A DNA stretch of 8,677 nucleotides, from contig PAGZ01000024.1 of NCBI GenBank assembly GCA_002704625.1, positions 1 to 8,677 on the forward strand. Direction: 5' to 3'. Below are positions 1 to 6,936 of the stretch, one piece after another. Numbering within the stretch: position 1 is the stretch's first letter; every line of letters begins with the position of its first letter. The notes under the pieces were generated by a model. The model saw only the letters and a program-made list of their open reading frames with translations, did no database searches and had not been told where the DNA came from. A program made the position numbers and the translations under genes. This DNA is from Candidatus Pelagibacter sp. (GTDB lineage: Bacteria; Pseudomonadota; Alphaproteobacteria; Pelagibacterales; Pelagibacteraceae).

Positions 1-43
1 ATATAGAATATTTAGTAAAAACTAATTCAAAAAAAACAAAAAA

Positions 44-68
44 TTGATACTAATATTTTTAGTATCAA
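44..68. promoter_or_regulatory. Perfect 10-bp inverted repeat abutting the rpe start codon
   Basis: The arms TTGATACTAA (44-53) and TTAGTATCAA (59-68) are exact reverse complements around a 5-nt loop, TATTT. The right arm ends on the base before the rpe ATG, so in mRNA the stem would occupy the ribosome-binding region. No Shine-Dalgarno sequence is present there. Read on the minus strand, the stem is followed by T6-G-T8, which resembles an intrinsic terminator, but no minus-strand gene lies nearby. It could be a translational control hairpin, a dimeric repressor operator, or a terminator-like element. The repeat is directly visible; its function is inference. Confidence 0.55.
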
Positions 69-728
69 ATGAAAAAAATTCTAATTTCTCCATCTATATT
101 ATCTGCTGATTTTAGCAATCTTGGTAGTGAAATTAAGAAGCTAGAAGAGGGTGGGGCTGACTTAATCCACGTTGATGTAATGGATGGTCACTTTGTTCCA
201 AATCTAACAATAGGCCCGCCAGTAATAAAAAATTTAAGAAAATATACTAAGCTTCCATTTGATGTGCACTTAATGATTTCGCCAGTACATAAATATATAG
301 AAAATTATGCGGATGCTGGTGCTGATATAATAACTATACATCCCGAGGCTACTGAAAATTTAAAAGATTCTATCAATTTGATAAAAAAATTTGGCAAAAA
401 AGTTGGTGTATCTTTAAATCCAAAAACTGAGATAAAAACTTTAATTGATGAAATAGAAAATATTGATTTAATTCTAGTTATGAGTGTTAACCCTGGTTTT
501 GGTGGACAAATATTTATGCCTGAGGTCATAGATAAAATAATTAAATTAAAAAAAATTAAAGATAGAGAACAATATCAATTTGATATTGAAGTTGATGGAG
601 GGATTAATTTTAGTAATTCAAAAAAAGTTTTAGAAGCTGGAGCTGATATTTTAGTATCTGGGACAACTATCTTTAAAGAGAACAATGGGAATATCAAAAC
701 TAATATTGAAAAACTAAAATCAATGTAA
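69..728 (+). CDS. rpe: Ribulose-phosphate 3-epimerase
   Basis: This cytosolic TIM-barrel enzyme interconverts ribulose 5-phosphate and xylulose 5-phosphate in the pentose phosphate pathway. The 219-residue product has normal family length and all signature segments. These are PSILSADF (residues 8-15), HVDVMDGHFVPN (34-45), DVHLM (65-69), MSVNPGFGGQ (138-147), EVDGGI (174-179) and the phosphate-binding SGTTIF (197-202). The expected metal ligands and acid/base residues are H34, D36, H67 and D176, all intact. The ATG at 69 is chosen because homology begins almost at once (SPSILSADF). A 10-bp inverted repeat sits directly upstream, with no Shine-Dalgarno motif. The gene is first in an rpe-heparinase-purH run; the next start codon follows its stop after 1 nt, implying cotranscription and probably translational coupling. 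The identification is secure. Confidence 0.97.
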   Translation: MKKILISPSILSADFSNLGSEIKKLEEGGADLIHVDVMDGHFVPNLTIGPPVIKNLRKYTKLPFDVHLMISPVHKYIENYADAGADIITIHPEATENLKDSINLIKKFGKKVGVSLNPKTEIKTLIDEIENIDLILVMSVNPGFGGQIFMPEVIDKIIKLKKIKDREQYQFDIEVDGGINFSNSKKVLEAGADILVSGTTIFKENNGNIKTNIEKLKSM

Positions 729-729
729 A

Positions 730-2358
730 ATGTTTTTAAAAAGTTCTTTAAATTATATCAACGAATTTTGTTTTATCTTTAAAGACCAATTACGAAGAAT
801 TTATTTAAACTCATCTATATATAACAAAAAAATATCAAAGATTGACGGAAATGATTTAGTTTATCAACCGAGTCTTAATATTCTTAGCTCATTAATAAAA
901 TACGAAAAACAAAAAGAAAAAATTGAGGATTTTAATGTTAAATCAATATGGGAGAATAAACATTTAAATTATTCTGATTTTAAAAAACTTCACAGTTTTT
1001 ATTGGTTGTTTTCTATTGATCTTAAGTCTTCAAATAATGATACTCAATCAATTATCGAAAATTGGATTAATAAAAATCATAATTATGAAGCGAAAAGTTG
1101 GGAATTAGACATTCTTTCAAAAAGACTTATAGCTTGGATTTCTAATTCAAAAATAACTTATGATGAGTCTGAAAATAACTACAAAAACAAATTTAATGGA
1201 ATAGTAAGTAAACAGGTAAATCACTTAATAAATGAGATTGATAGATCTTATAGCTTAAATAATAAAATGATTGGATGCACAGCTATAACCTTATCTGGAA
1301 TAGCTTATAAAAATAAACGATTTTTAACGTATGGATTAGATTTACTTAAAAAAATTATTAATACTTCTTTTGATAATAACTATTTTCCAAAATCAAGAAA
1401 TATAAGACAGATGGTTTTTTATTTAAAATATTTTATTTTAATAAGAGAACTTCTTAAAGACTCTCTTAATGAAATTCCTGAATATTTAGATGAAATTATT
1501 TTTTATCTTGGAAAATCTTACGATTTTTTTTGGGGATCATTAAATCAAAGCTTATTATTTAATGGAAATAATCATTCTGATTATAGAGACTTTGATAAAT
1601 ATTTGTCTCTTTTTAGGTATAAATTTAAAAATGATAAATTCAACATATCTGGCTACACAATACTTAAAAATAAAAATACGGTGCTTGCTATGGATACAGG
1701 TGCAAATCCAATAAAAAATTACTCTGAGAGTTATCAAAGTGGTCCATTGTCATTTGAATTTTTTTATAAAAATAAAAAACTTATTACAAACTCTGGTTAT
1801 TTTCAAAATCACAATCATCAACTGAATTCTATTTCCAAATCAAGCGCTATTCAGTCAACATTAATTTTAGATAACTCCTCAGCTTGTAGCTTCAAAAAAA
1901 AAAGTAATGGTCCAAGTATAGTTAGTAAAGGATTTAAAACATTTGATAATCAAGTAATATATGAAAAAAAATATTGGAGTATAAGATGTTCCCATGATGG
2001 ATATTTATCAAGATATGGTGTTATTCATCAAAGAAATTTGGAATATGATACTGAAAAAAATGTTCTTTTAGGAATAGATAGAATTATTAAAAAGAAAAAT
2101 TTTAAGGTCACAAACTTTGAGATAAGATTTCATCTGCTACCAAATATTAAAGTAATAAAGCTTCAAGATAACAAGTCTATATTAATTGAATTAGAGAATT
2201 CTGGTTGGAGATTCGTTTCAAATGATGGATTGATAGGAGTCGAAACTGGGTTATATTTCGGTAACAAGAATAATTATATTGAGAATCAGAATATTTTTAT
2301 TTCAGGTATTACTCAAAATAATGAACAGTTAATTAAATGGCAGATCAGCAGAATATGA
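730..2358 (+). CDS. Heparinase II/III-like protein
   Basis: The 542-residue protein resembles alphaproteobacterial heparinase II/III-family proteins, which have an N-terminal alpha-helical toroid and a C-terminal beta-sandwich. The helical part spans about residues 70-300, including WELDILSKRLIAW (124-136) and LLFNGNN (275-281). The C-terminal domain starts near 310. It contains SGPLSFEF (337-344), LITNSG (351-356) and the AIQSTLILDNSSAC segment (373-386), typical of the family. Relatives cleave acidic polysaccharides by beta-elimination, but the substrate here is unknown. No signal peptide or membrane segment is evident at the N-terminus, so it is probably cytoplasmic. Where relatives usually have a His-Ala-Gly/Asp motif before LSFE, this protein has Gln-Ser-Gly, so lyase activity is doubtful. 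Its placement just before purH recurs in alphaproteobacteria. Family membership is fairly sure; function is not. Confidence 0.85.
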   Translation: MFLKSSLNYINEFCFIFKDQLRRIYLNSSIYNKKISKIDGNDLVYQPSLNILSSLIKYEKQKEKIEDFNVKSIWENKHLNYSDFKKLHSFYWLFSIDLKSSNNDTQSIIENWINKNHNYEAKSWELDILSKRLIAWISNSKITYDESENNYKNKFNGIVSKQVNHLINEIDRSYSLNNKMIGCTAITLSGIAYKNKRFLTYGLDLLKKIINTSFDNNYFPKSRNIRQMVFYLKYFILIRELLKDSLNEIPEYLDEIIFYLGKSYDFFWGSLNQSLLFNGNNHSDYRDFDKYLSLFRYKFKNDKFNISGYTILKNKNTVLAMDTGANPIKNYSESYQSGPLSFEFFYKNKKLITNSGYFQNHNHQLNSISKSSAIQSTLILDNSSACSFKKKSNGPSIVSKGFKTFDNQVIYEKKYWSIRCSHDGYLSRYGVIHQRNLEYDTEKNVLLGIDRIIKKKNFKVTNFEIRFHLLPNIKVIKLQDNKSILIELENSGWRFVSNDGLIGVETGLYFGNKNNYIENQNIFISGITQNNEQLIKWQISRI

Positions 2359-3899
2359 TTAAAAAGATTAGAAAGGCAATTATATCGCTTTCGGATAAAT
2401 CAAATATTGGTTTAATACTTAAGGTATTAAAAAAATATAATATTCATGTTATTAGTTCAGGTGGAACTTCTAAAGAAATTAAACGATTAGGCTACAAGTG
2501 CACAGAGATATCAAAATATACAGGATCAGACGAAATTTTGGATGGCAGAGTCAAAACTCTTCATCCAAAATTATATGCTGGTATTTTAAGTAAAAGAAAT
2601 AATAAAAAGCATGTTAGAGAGCTTAAAAAAAATGATTTTGACGAAATAGACCTAGTCATAGTTAATTTTTATCCATTCGAAGAAACATTAAAAGCCACAA
2701 GGAATCATAAAAAACTTATTGAAAATATTGACATAGGAGGTCCTACTCTTGTTAGAGCTACAGCTAAAAATTATGAAAACACAACTATTATAACTTCACA
2801 ATATCAGTATAAAGAATTTATTGAGGATTTAAAAAAGAATAAAGGTTCTACAAGTTTAAGTTTTAGAAAGAAACTATCACAAGAGGCATTTAATTTAACA
2901 GCTTACTATGACTCTTTGATTTCAGAATATTTAAGTTCAGATAATAAAGATTATTTTCCTCAAAAAAAAACTATCCATGGAAATTTAATTGAAGTATTGC
3001 GTTATGGAGAAAATCCCCATCAACAATCAGCAATTTATAGTAAAAATAATGAATTGGGTATTTCTCAATTAAATGGGAAAAAATTAAGTTATAATAATTA
3101 TAATGATATTTACGCAGCTTTAAATATTTCAAAGACTCTACCAAAAAATACTGGAACAGTAATTATTAAACATTCAAATCCATGTGGTGTTTCAGTTAAC
3201 AAGAATAACATAAAGAGTTACAAAGAAGCTTTAGACTGCGATCCCATTAGTGCTTTTGGTGGAATAGTTTCTTGTAATTTTAAAATAAATAAAAAAATAG
3301 CTACAGAGTTAAATAAAATATTTCTAGAGGTGATAATTGGATTGGGCTTTGACAAAGAGTCACTTAAAATTTTAAAAAAGAAAAAGAATTTGAGATTAAT
3401 TGATGCTTCAAAATTAAAAAAAGAAAATACGATTAATGTAGCTAATAACTTTAATTCTTTATTATTTCAAACTTCAGATAATAAAATTTTTAAGAAAGAC
3501 AACTTTAAAGTTGTATCAAAAGCAAAACCTACAAAAAAAATGTTTGATGATCTGCTATTTGCCTTTAATGTTTGTAGAAATGTAAAATCTAATGCTATTG
3601 TACTATCAAGAAATGGGGCTACAATTGGAATTGGATCAGGTCAACCGAGCAGGTTGGACAGCTGCAAAATAGCTATTGATAAAATGAAAAAATTTCAAAA
3701 AATTGATCAAAATGATACAATCCTTGGAGCCTCAGATGCATTTTTTCCTTTTGTAGATGGAATTGAAATATTAGTTCAAAACGGAGTTAGCGCAATTATA
3801 CAGCCGTCAGGCTCTATTCGAGATAGGGATATTATAAAATTTGCTGATAAGGTAGGAATAATACTTGTTTTTTCTAAAACTAGACACTTTAAGCACTGA
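2355..3899 (+). CDS. purH: Bifunctional AICAR formyltransferase / IMP cyclohydrolase
   Basis: PurH catalyses the last two steps of de novo IMP synthesis: 10-formyl-THF-dependent formylation of AICAR, then ring closure. The 514-residue product has an N-terminal MGS-like cyclohydrolase domain (about 1-195) with SSGGT (34-38), GRVKTLHPK (64-72) and NIDIGGP (124-130). The transformylase domain follows, with RYGENPHQ (216-223), the catalytic KHSNPCG (K272, H273), DPISAFGG (296-303), SDAFFPF, IQPSGSIRD and the C-terminal RHFKH. The usual EVIIAP-type segment reads EVIIGLGF, a minor deviation. The reading frame is open back to an ATG at 2337, but the ATG at 2355 is preferred. It begins the conserved MIKKIRKAIISLSDKS and gives a 4-nt ATGA overlap with the preceding gene. 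It ends 3 nt from the convergent dehydratase gene. Confidence 0.97.
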   Translation: MIKKIRKAIISLSDKSNIGLILKVLKKYNIHVISSGGTSKEIKRLGYKCTEISKYTGSDEILDGRVKTLHPKLYAGILSKRNNKKHVRELKKNDFDEIDLVIVNFYPFEETLKATRNHKKLIENIDIGGPTLVRATAKNYENTTIITSQYQYKEFIEDLKKNKGSTSLSFRKKLSQEAFNLTAYYDSLISEYLSSDNKDYFPQKKTIHGNLIEVLRYGENPHQQSAIYSKNNELGISQLNGKKLSYNNYNDIYAALNISKTLPKNTGTVIIKHSNPCGVSVNKNNIKSYKEALDCDPISAFGGIVSCNFKINKKIATELNKIFLEVIIGLGFDKESLKILKKKKNLRLIDASKLKKENTINVANNFNSLLFQTSDNKIFKKDNFKVVSKAKPTKKMFDDLLFAFNVCRNVKSNAIVLSRNGATIGIGSGQPSRLDSCKIAIDKMKKFQKIDQNDTILGASDAFFPFVDGIEILVQNGVSAIIQPSGSIRDRDIIKFADKVGIILVFSKTRHFKH

Positions 3900-3902
3900 A
3901 TG

Positions 3903-4241
3903 TTAGTTAATTTTGTCAATTTTAGCAGCAAGAACAAAATCGCTCTCATGTAACCCATTTATAGCATGGGTTTGTATTTTTATCTTTGCATATCCCCAAC
4001 CAAACCATATATCTGGATGGTGTCCTTCTTTCTCAGCAATTTCTCCTACCTTATTTACAAAAGATTGGCTCTCTAAAAAATTATTAAATTTGAAATTTTT
4101 AATAATAAAATAATCCTTTTTATCCAGAGTTTCCACATCCCATCCATCAACCTTCTTAAGATATTTGTGAATTTCATCCAAATTAAAACTAGGAATCCCA
4201 CCTTCACAAGGAATACATTTTTTATCAGCTAAATCACTCAT
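3903..4241 (-). CDS. phhB: Pterin-4a-carbinolamine dehydratase (PCD/PhhB family)
   Basis: Enzymes of this family dehydrate 4a-hydroxytetrahydropterin, regenerating the pterin cofactor of aromatic amino acid hydroxylases. They also occur in bacteria without such hydroxylases, where the role is less clear. The 112-residue product has standard length. The signature is EGHHPDIWFGWGYAKIKIQT (residues 72-91), running into TH and GLHESDF. The catalytic histidines are expected at H74, H75 and H92. The N-terminal KKCIPCEGG (7-15) is typical of the longer bacterial form. The start at 4241 overlaps the end of the upstream sulfotransferase gene by 8 nt, and AGGA lies 10 nt before it, one of the few Shine-Dalgarno-like motifs here. 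Overlap suggests cotranscription with that gene. No phenylalanine hydroxylase gene is in view, so the substrate context is open. Confidence 0.95.
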   Translation of the reverse strand: MSDLADKKCIPCEGGIPSFNLDEIHKYLKKVDGWDVETLDKKDYFIIKNFKFNNFLESQSFVNKVGEIAEKEGHHPDIWFGWGYAKIKIQTHAINGLHESDFVLAAKIDKIN

Positions 4242-5079
4242 CTATTTCATATCCTAAATCATTTAAATCATTTTGCAAAGAAATATTTAATTTATCTAAA
4301 ATATTCCTTGGTAAAATTTTTTGCCACCTGTTATTGAAACCTAAATTAAAAAAAGGCTTTTTTACTCCTGACTTGAATGAAATACTTTCTTCGAAACCTT
4401 CAATTTCCTCTTTATTTTTTAAATTTACAAAATTGGTAGAATTAATAGAATTTAAAAATTTTTTTTCATTAATTAAATTTTTAGTATTTTTCAAACTATC
4501 TATAAACTTAATAATTTTTTCAAATGTTTCAAACTTATTTTTTTCTAAATCCTCATATTTTATAAAAAGTATTTTAAATTCTTTATTATTTTTCCAAGAT
4601 TTATAATGATTAGACCAAGAACCTAAAAAAGTAAAATTACTATAATCATTACCGCTTGTTTTTTGAAGAAGTTGAGAATTTTCATCAATTAATTTTAAAT
4701 ATGCTTCTTCATAATTCAACGAATAATGATGTGTTAATGATGTTATTAAGTTTCTTGGGTCTCTGACAACATATATAGCTCCTAAAGTTTCTTTTTTTGA
4801 TGTAAAACTATTACCTTCATAATCTTGTAATGAGTTGTGTGTCTTTAAAAAATGAATTTTATCTCCAGAAAAAAAAGCTTTTTGATTAAAAATCCAACTT
4901 TGACTGGCTTCGATTTTAGAATATATATTTTTTTTCGTAAATTTTACTGATGGAAATTGTAGTATTTTCAATAAAAGGCTAAAATCAAATTTACCTTTCT
5001 TTGAGTAATAATATGATGCTATAAAAGATCTTAAATAAGTGTTTCCACTTTTGGGGTATGAGGCTATCCATATTATCAT
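4234..5079 (-). CDS. Sulfotransferase domain protein
   Basis: The 281-residue protein matches the PAPS-dependent sulfotransferase fold, which transfers sulfate from 3'-phosphoadenylyl sulfate to a hydroxyl or amine acceptor. The 5'-phosphosulfate loop is YPKSGNTYLR (residues 8-17), at the extreme N-terminus as in cytosolic-type enzymes. KTHN (79-82) is in the usual place for the catalytic histidine. YVVRDPRN (103-110) followed by S114 is the 3'-phosphate-binding motif. SWSNHYKSW (154-162), LFIKYEDL (171-178) and the C-terminal KSGVKK...NRW (236-252) are further family landmarks. There is no signal peptide. The acceptor cannot be deduced. The gene starts 25 nt after the 3' end of tRNA-Gly with no hairpin between, so it may be read from the tRNA promoter. 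A TATAAT at 5084-5089 could serve alone but has no good -35. It overlaps the dehydratase gene by 8 nt. Confidence 0.88.
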   Translation of the reverse strand: MIIWIASYPKSGNTYLRSFIASYYYSKKGKFDFSLLLKILQFPSVKFTKKNIYSKIEASQSWIFNQKAFFSGDKIHFLKTHNSLQDYEGNSFTSKKETLGAIYVVRDPRNLITSLTHHYSLNYEEAYLKLIDENSQLLQKTSGNDYSNFTFLGSWSNHYKSWKNNKEFKILFIKYEDLEKNKFETFEKIIKFIDSLKNTKNLINEKKFLNSINSTNFVNLKNKEEIEGFEESISFKSGVKKPFFNLGFNNRWQKILPRNILDKLNISLQNDLNDLGYEIDE

Positions 5080-5104
5080 AAAAATTATATATATTATCTA
5101 AATA

Positions 5105-5179
5105 TGGAGCGGGCAATGGGACTCGAACCCACGACCTTCTCGTTGGCAACGAGACGCTCTACCACTGAGCTATGCCCGC
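5105..5179 (-). tRNA. tRNA-Gly (anticodon GCC)
   Basis: The minus strand folds into a complete cloverleaf. The acceptor stem is GCGGGCA (5179-5173) paired with TGCCCGC (5115-5109), with seven Watson-Crick pairs. The D arm is GCTC/GAGC and the anticodon stem is TCTCG/CGAGA. The loop TTGCCAA carries anticodon GCC (5147-5145). The variable loop is AGGTC, and the T arm is GTGGG/CCCAT around TTCGAGT. The discriminator base is U and the CCA end is encoded (5107-5105). GCC reads glycine codons GGC and GGU. This is one of the few GC-rich patches in the window. No terminator follows before the sulfotransferase gene 25 nt downstream. Confidence 0.98.
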
Positions 5180-5196
5180 TTGTTCTATAAGGACGG

Positions 5197-5225
5197 AAAA
5201 TAGAGGGTTTTAGGTAATTTATCAA
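5197..5225 (-). promoter_or_regulatory. Predicted sigma-70-type promoter for tRNA-Gly
   Basis: On the minus strand, TTGATA (5225-5220, five of six matches to TTGACA) lies 17 nt from TATTTT (5202-5197, four of six matches to TATAAT). This places the transcription start near 5190, about 11 nt before the mature tRNA. The six bases after the -10 are CCGTCC, a strikingly GC-rich discriminator in this AT-rich DNA. GC-rich discriminators are a known mark of stringently controlled stable-RNA promoters. The sequence match is visible; use and control are inferred. Confidence 0.55.
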
Positions 5226-5266
5226 TAGTTAAATAAATAGGAAAATTTTAAATTAAATATTAAAAA

Positions 5267-6910
5267 TTAAAATTTAATTTTCTCTCTAGTTAATGTTTCT
5301 TGCATTTTACTGAGGTAGTTTCCATATTTTTTCCATTCATTAGATGTATTTTTTTTAATTTTGTTTCGAACCTGTTGATAAGATGCAGTAGTAACGACTC
5401 TGTCTGTTTTTTGGTAATTTTTCATTTGTTTTTCCCATTTTAAATCAAGATAATCTAATATTTTTTTCGTATTTTCCTCATAATCCCTAACAAAACTTTC
5501 ATATTTAATATTTAAAAAATTTTTACTAAATTTTTTTCCCCAAAACTTCATTAATTCTGCGTATAATTTATAATATTTAGCTATATCCTCTTGTGATAAA
5601 TTAAAATCCATACCTCTATCTACAAAATGAGTTTTATAATTTGACCAACAAACAGCCATTGGATTTCTTTCAATATGAATTATTTTTGCTTCAGGGAATG
5701 ATTTAATTATAAATCCTGTCCATTTAAAATTAATAGGTAATTTATCTATTATAAGGTTGCTTTGGGAAATATTAATCAATTGTTCATAATAAGATTTTCT
5801 TATTTGATAAAAATATTCATTAAGATTATGTGGTTTTTCAAGACCCACTCTTTCAATTGCTTTTTGAAGAAAGTTAAGTTCTCCTGCTCCGTAAATATCT
5901 GAGTGAGAGGACAAGATTTGTTCAATTAGAGAAGTTCCAGATCTTGGCATACCAATAATAAAAATTGGTATACTTTTTAAATTATTTTCATATTTAATAT
6001 TATTATTTTCTATATTAAAAAAAAAATTTTTTATATTTTGAAATTGTAATTCTTCTTTTTCTAAAGAAAAATTTGATTTTTCTTTTTTTATTAAATTTGA
6101 TTTATTAAGACAGTCAAAACCAAGTTCTATATTTTTTTTGTCGAAATAACCTTTACTGAGTGCACTTAATATTAATATTTTATCTTCATCATTAAAAATA
6201 TCTAAACTAATATTTTCTAATTTTTTGAAAATTTGATTTTTTTTGTCTATATTTGTAATAGAAACATAATTTCTGTAACTTGGAATATGCCTGTTATCGA
6301 TCTCAATTACTTTTTCAAAATAAGACCTACCTTTATTAAAATCTCCCAAAAAAAGACAAGCAGATCCTAAATTATAAAGAGTTTTTATATTATTATTATC
6401 TAAAACTAATATTTTTTTGTAAATTTTTACTAAATCTTTAAAATTTTTATTTTCTTTTAAAATAGTAGATAAGCTAATTAGTGCTTCAATATTATTTTCT
6501 TTAAGATTAATTGCTTTTTTATAATATTTAATTGCGTCAATCCTTTTACCAATTAATTTTTTAGTATTAGCTAAGTTATTATATGCCTCAGAAAACTTTG
6601 GATTTATTTTTATAGCATTATAATATGAATTAATTGCATCGTTAAATTTTTTTAATTTTTTTTGAATATTTCCAAATGTGTAATAGAATTCAGCACTTTC
6701 CTTAAGAGATATTAGTTTTGCAAAATATTTTTCTGCTTCGATAAAATTTTGAGTATTTATTGAGGTCAAACCAAGTAGATATATTAACTGAATATCATTT
6801 GGTTTTAGATTATTTAATTTAGATCCTATTTTAATAACCTCACCAAATTTTTTTTGTTTAAATAAATTTATAATTTTTGTTTTTTCTTTATCTAAATTAT
6901 TTGAAAACAT
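5267..6910 (-). CDS. TPR-repeat sulfotransferase fusion protein
   Basis: The 547-residue protein has about five tetratricopeptide repeats at roughly residues 38-210 (for example EAYNNLANTKKLIGKRIDAI, 108-127). A linker leads to a C-terminal sulfotransferase domain at about 313-535. The PAPS loop is IFIIGMPRSGTSLIEQ (316-331). GAGEL (341-345), DKLPINF (389-395) and HIERNPMAVCWSNY (412-425, with R415 and S423 for the 3'-phosphate) follow. The C-terminal RVVTTASYQQVR (504-515) is characteristic of this TPR-linked bacterial family. TPRs probably bind an acceptor or partner; the acceptor is unknown and related proteins are not well characterised. No signal peptide is seen. The only sensible start is the ATG at 6910, without a Shine-Dalgarno motif. 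The gene is divergent from the Lon-domain gene and has no clear terminator; the tRNA-Gly promoter lies just past its stop. The domain is unlike the smaller sulfotransferase beyond the tRNA, so the two are not recent duplicates. Confidence 0.9.
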   Translation of the reverse strand: MFSNNLDKEKTKIINLFKQKKFGEVIKIGSKLNNLKPNDIQLIYLLGLTSINTQNFIEAEKYFAKLISLKESAEFYYTFGNIQKKLKKFNDAINSYYNAIKINPKFSEAYNNLANTKKLIGKRIDAIKYYKKAINLKENNIEALISLSTILKENKNFKDLVKIYKKILVLDNNNIKTLYNLGSACLFLGDFNKGRSYFEKVIEIDNRHIPSYRNYVSITNIDKKNQIFKKLENISLDIFNDEDKILILSALSKGYFDKKNIELGFDCLNKSNLIKKEKSNFSLEKEELQFQNIKNFFFNIENNNIKYENNLKSIPIFIIGMPRSGTSLIEQILSSHSDIYGAGELNFLQKAIERVGLEKPHNLNEYFYQIRKSYYEQLINISQSNLIIDKLPINFKWTGFIIKSFPEAKIIHIERNPMAVCWSNYKTHFVDRGMDFNLSQEDIAKYYKLYAELMKFWGKKFSKNFLNIKYESFVRDYEENTKKILDYLDLKWEKQMKNYQKTDRVVTTASYQQVRNKIKKNTSNEWKKYGNYLSKMQETLTREKIKF

Positions 6911-6936
6911 TTATAATATGTTATATTTTAAATATT
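6911..6936. promoter_or_regulatory. 26-bp divergent promoter region
   Basis: All 26 bases between the two divergent start codons but one are A or T. On the plus strand a perfect TATAAT (6912-6917) lies 19 nt before the Lon-domain ATG, giving a leader of about 12 nt, though no convincing -35 lies upstream. On the minus strand TATAAC (6926-6921) would give an almost leaderless mRNA for the TPR gene. Both promoters would overlap and extend into coding sequence. AT-richness makes chance -10 matches likely. Confidence 0.35.

Noticed and set aside
1..47. Possible C-terminal tail of an upstream plus-strand gene, open to the TGA at 45-47 (or another frame to the TAA at 23-25).
   Set aside because: Only 7-14 codons are visible, no family is recognisable, and two frames are equally possible.
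305..529. Minus-strand open frame of 74 codons inside rpe.
   Set aside because: It is antisense to a secure gene with intact family motifs and shows no recognisable protein features; a shadow frame.
1555..1737. Minus-strand open frame of 60 codons inside the heparinase-like gene.
   Set aside because: It lies wholly antisense to a long coding frame, with no supporting motif.
2337..2354. Longer purH start at 2337 adding six residues.
   Set aside because: The added MADQQN has no family match, while the ATG at 2355 gives the typical N-terminus and a 4-nt ATGA overlap.
3776..4113. Short open frames antisense to the ends of purH (3776-3958, minus) and the dehydratase gene (3913-4113, plus).
   Set aside because: Both mirror well-supported genes on the other strand and have no family likeness.
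4334..4606. Plus-strand open frame of 90 codons within the small sulfotransferase gene.
   Set aside because: It is Phe/Leu/Lys-rich as expected from reverse-reading AT-rich coding DNA, and antisense to a recognised domain.
5243..5275. AT-only inverted repeat at the end of the TPR-sulfotransferase gene as a terminator.
   Set aside because: The 9-bp stem has no G-C pairs, overlaps the stop codon and lacks a following T-run on the minus strand; expected by chance in such AT-rich sequence.
6877..6936. TTG-initiated N-terminal extension of the Lon-domain protein.
   Set aside because: It overlaps the divergent TPR gene, uses a rare start and has no family likeness. The hydrophobic MFFLYLNYL stretch should not be taken as a signal peptide.
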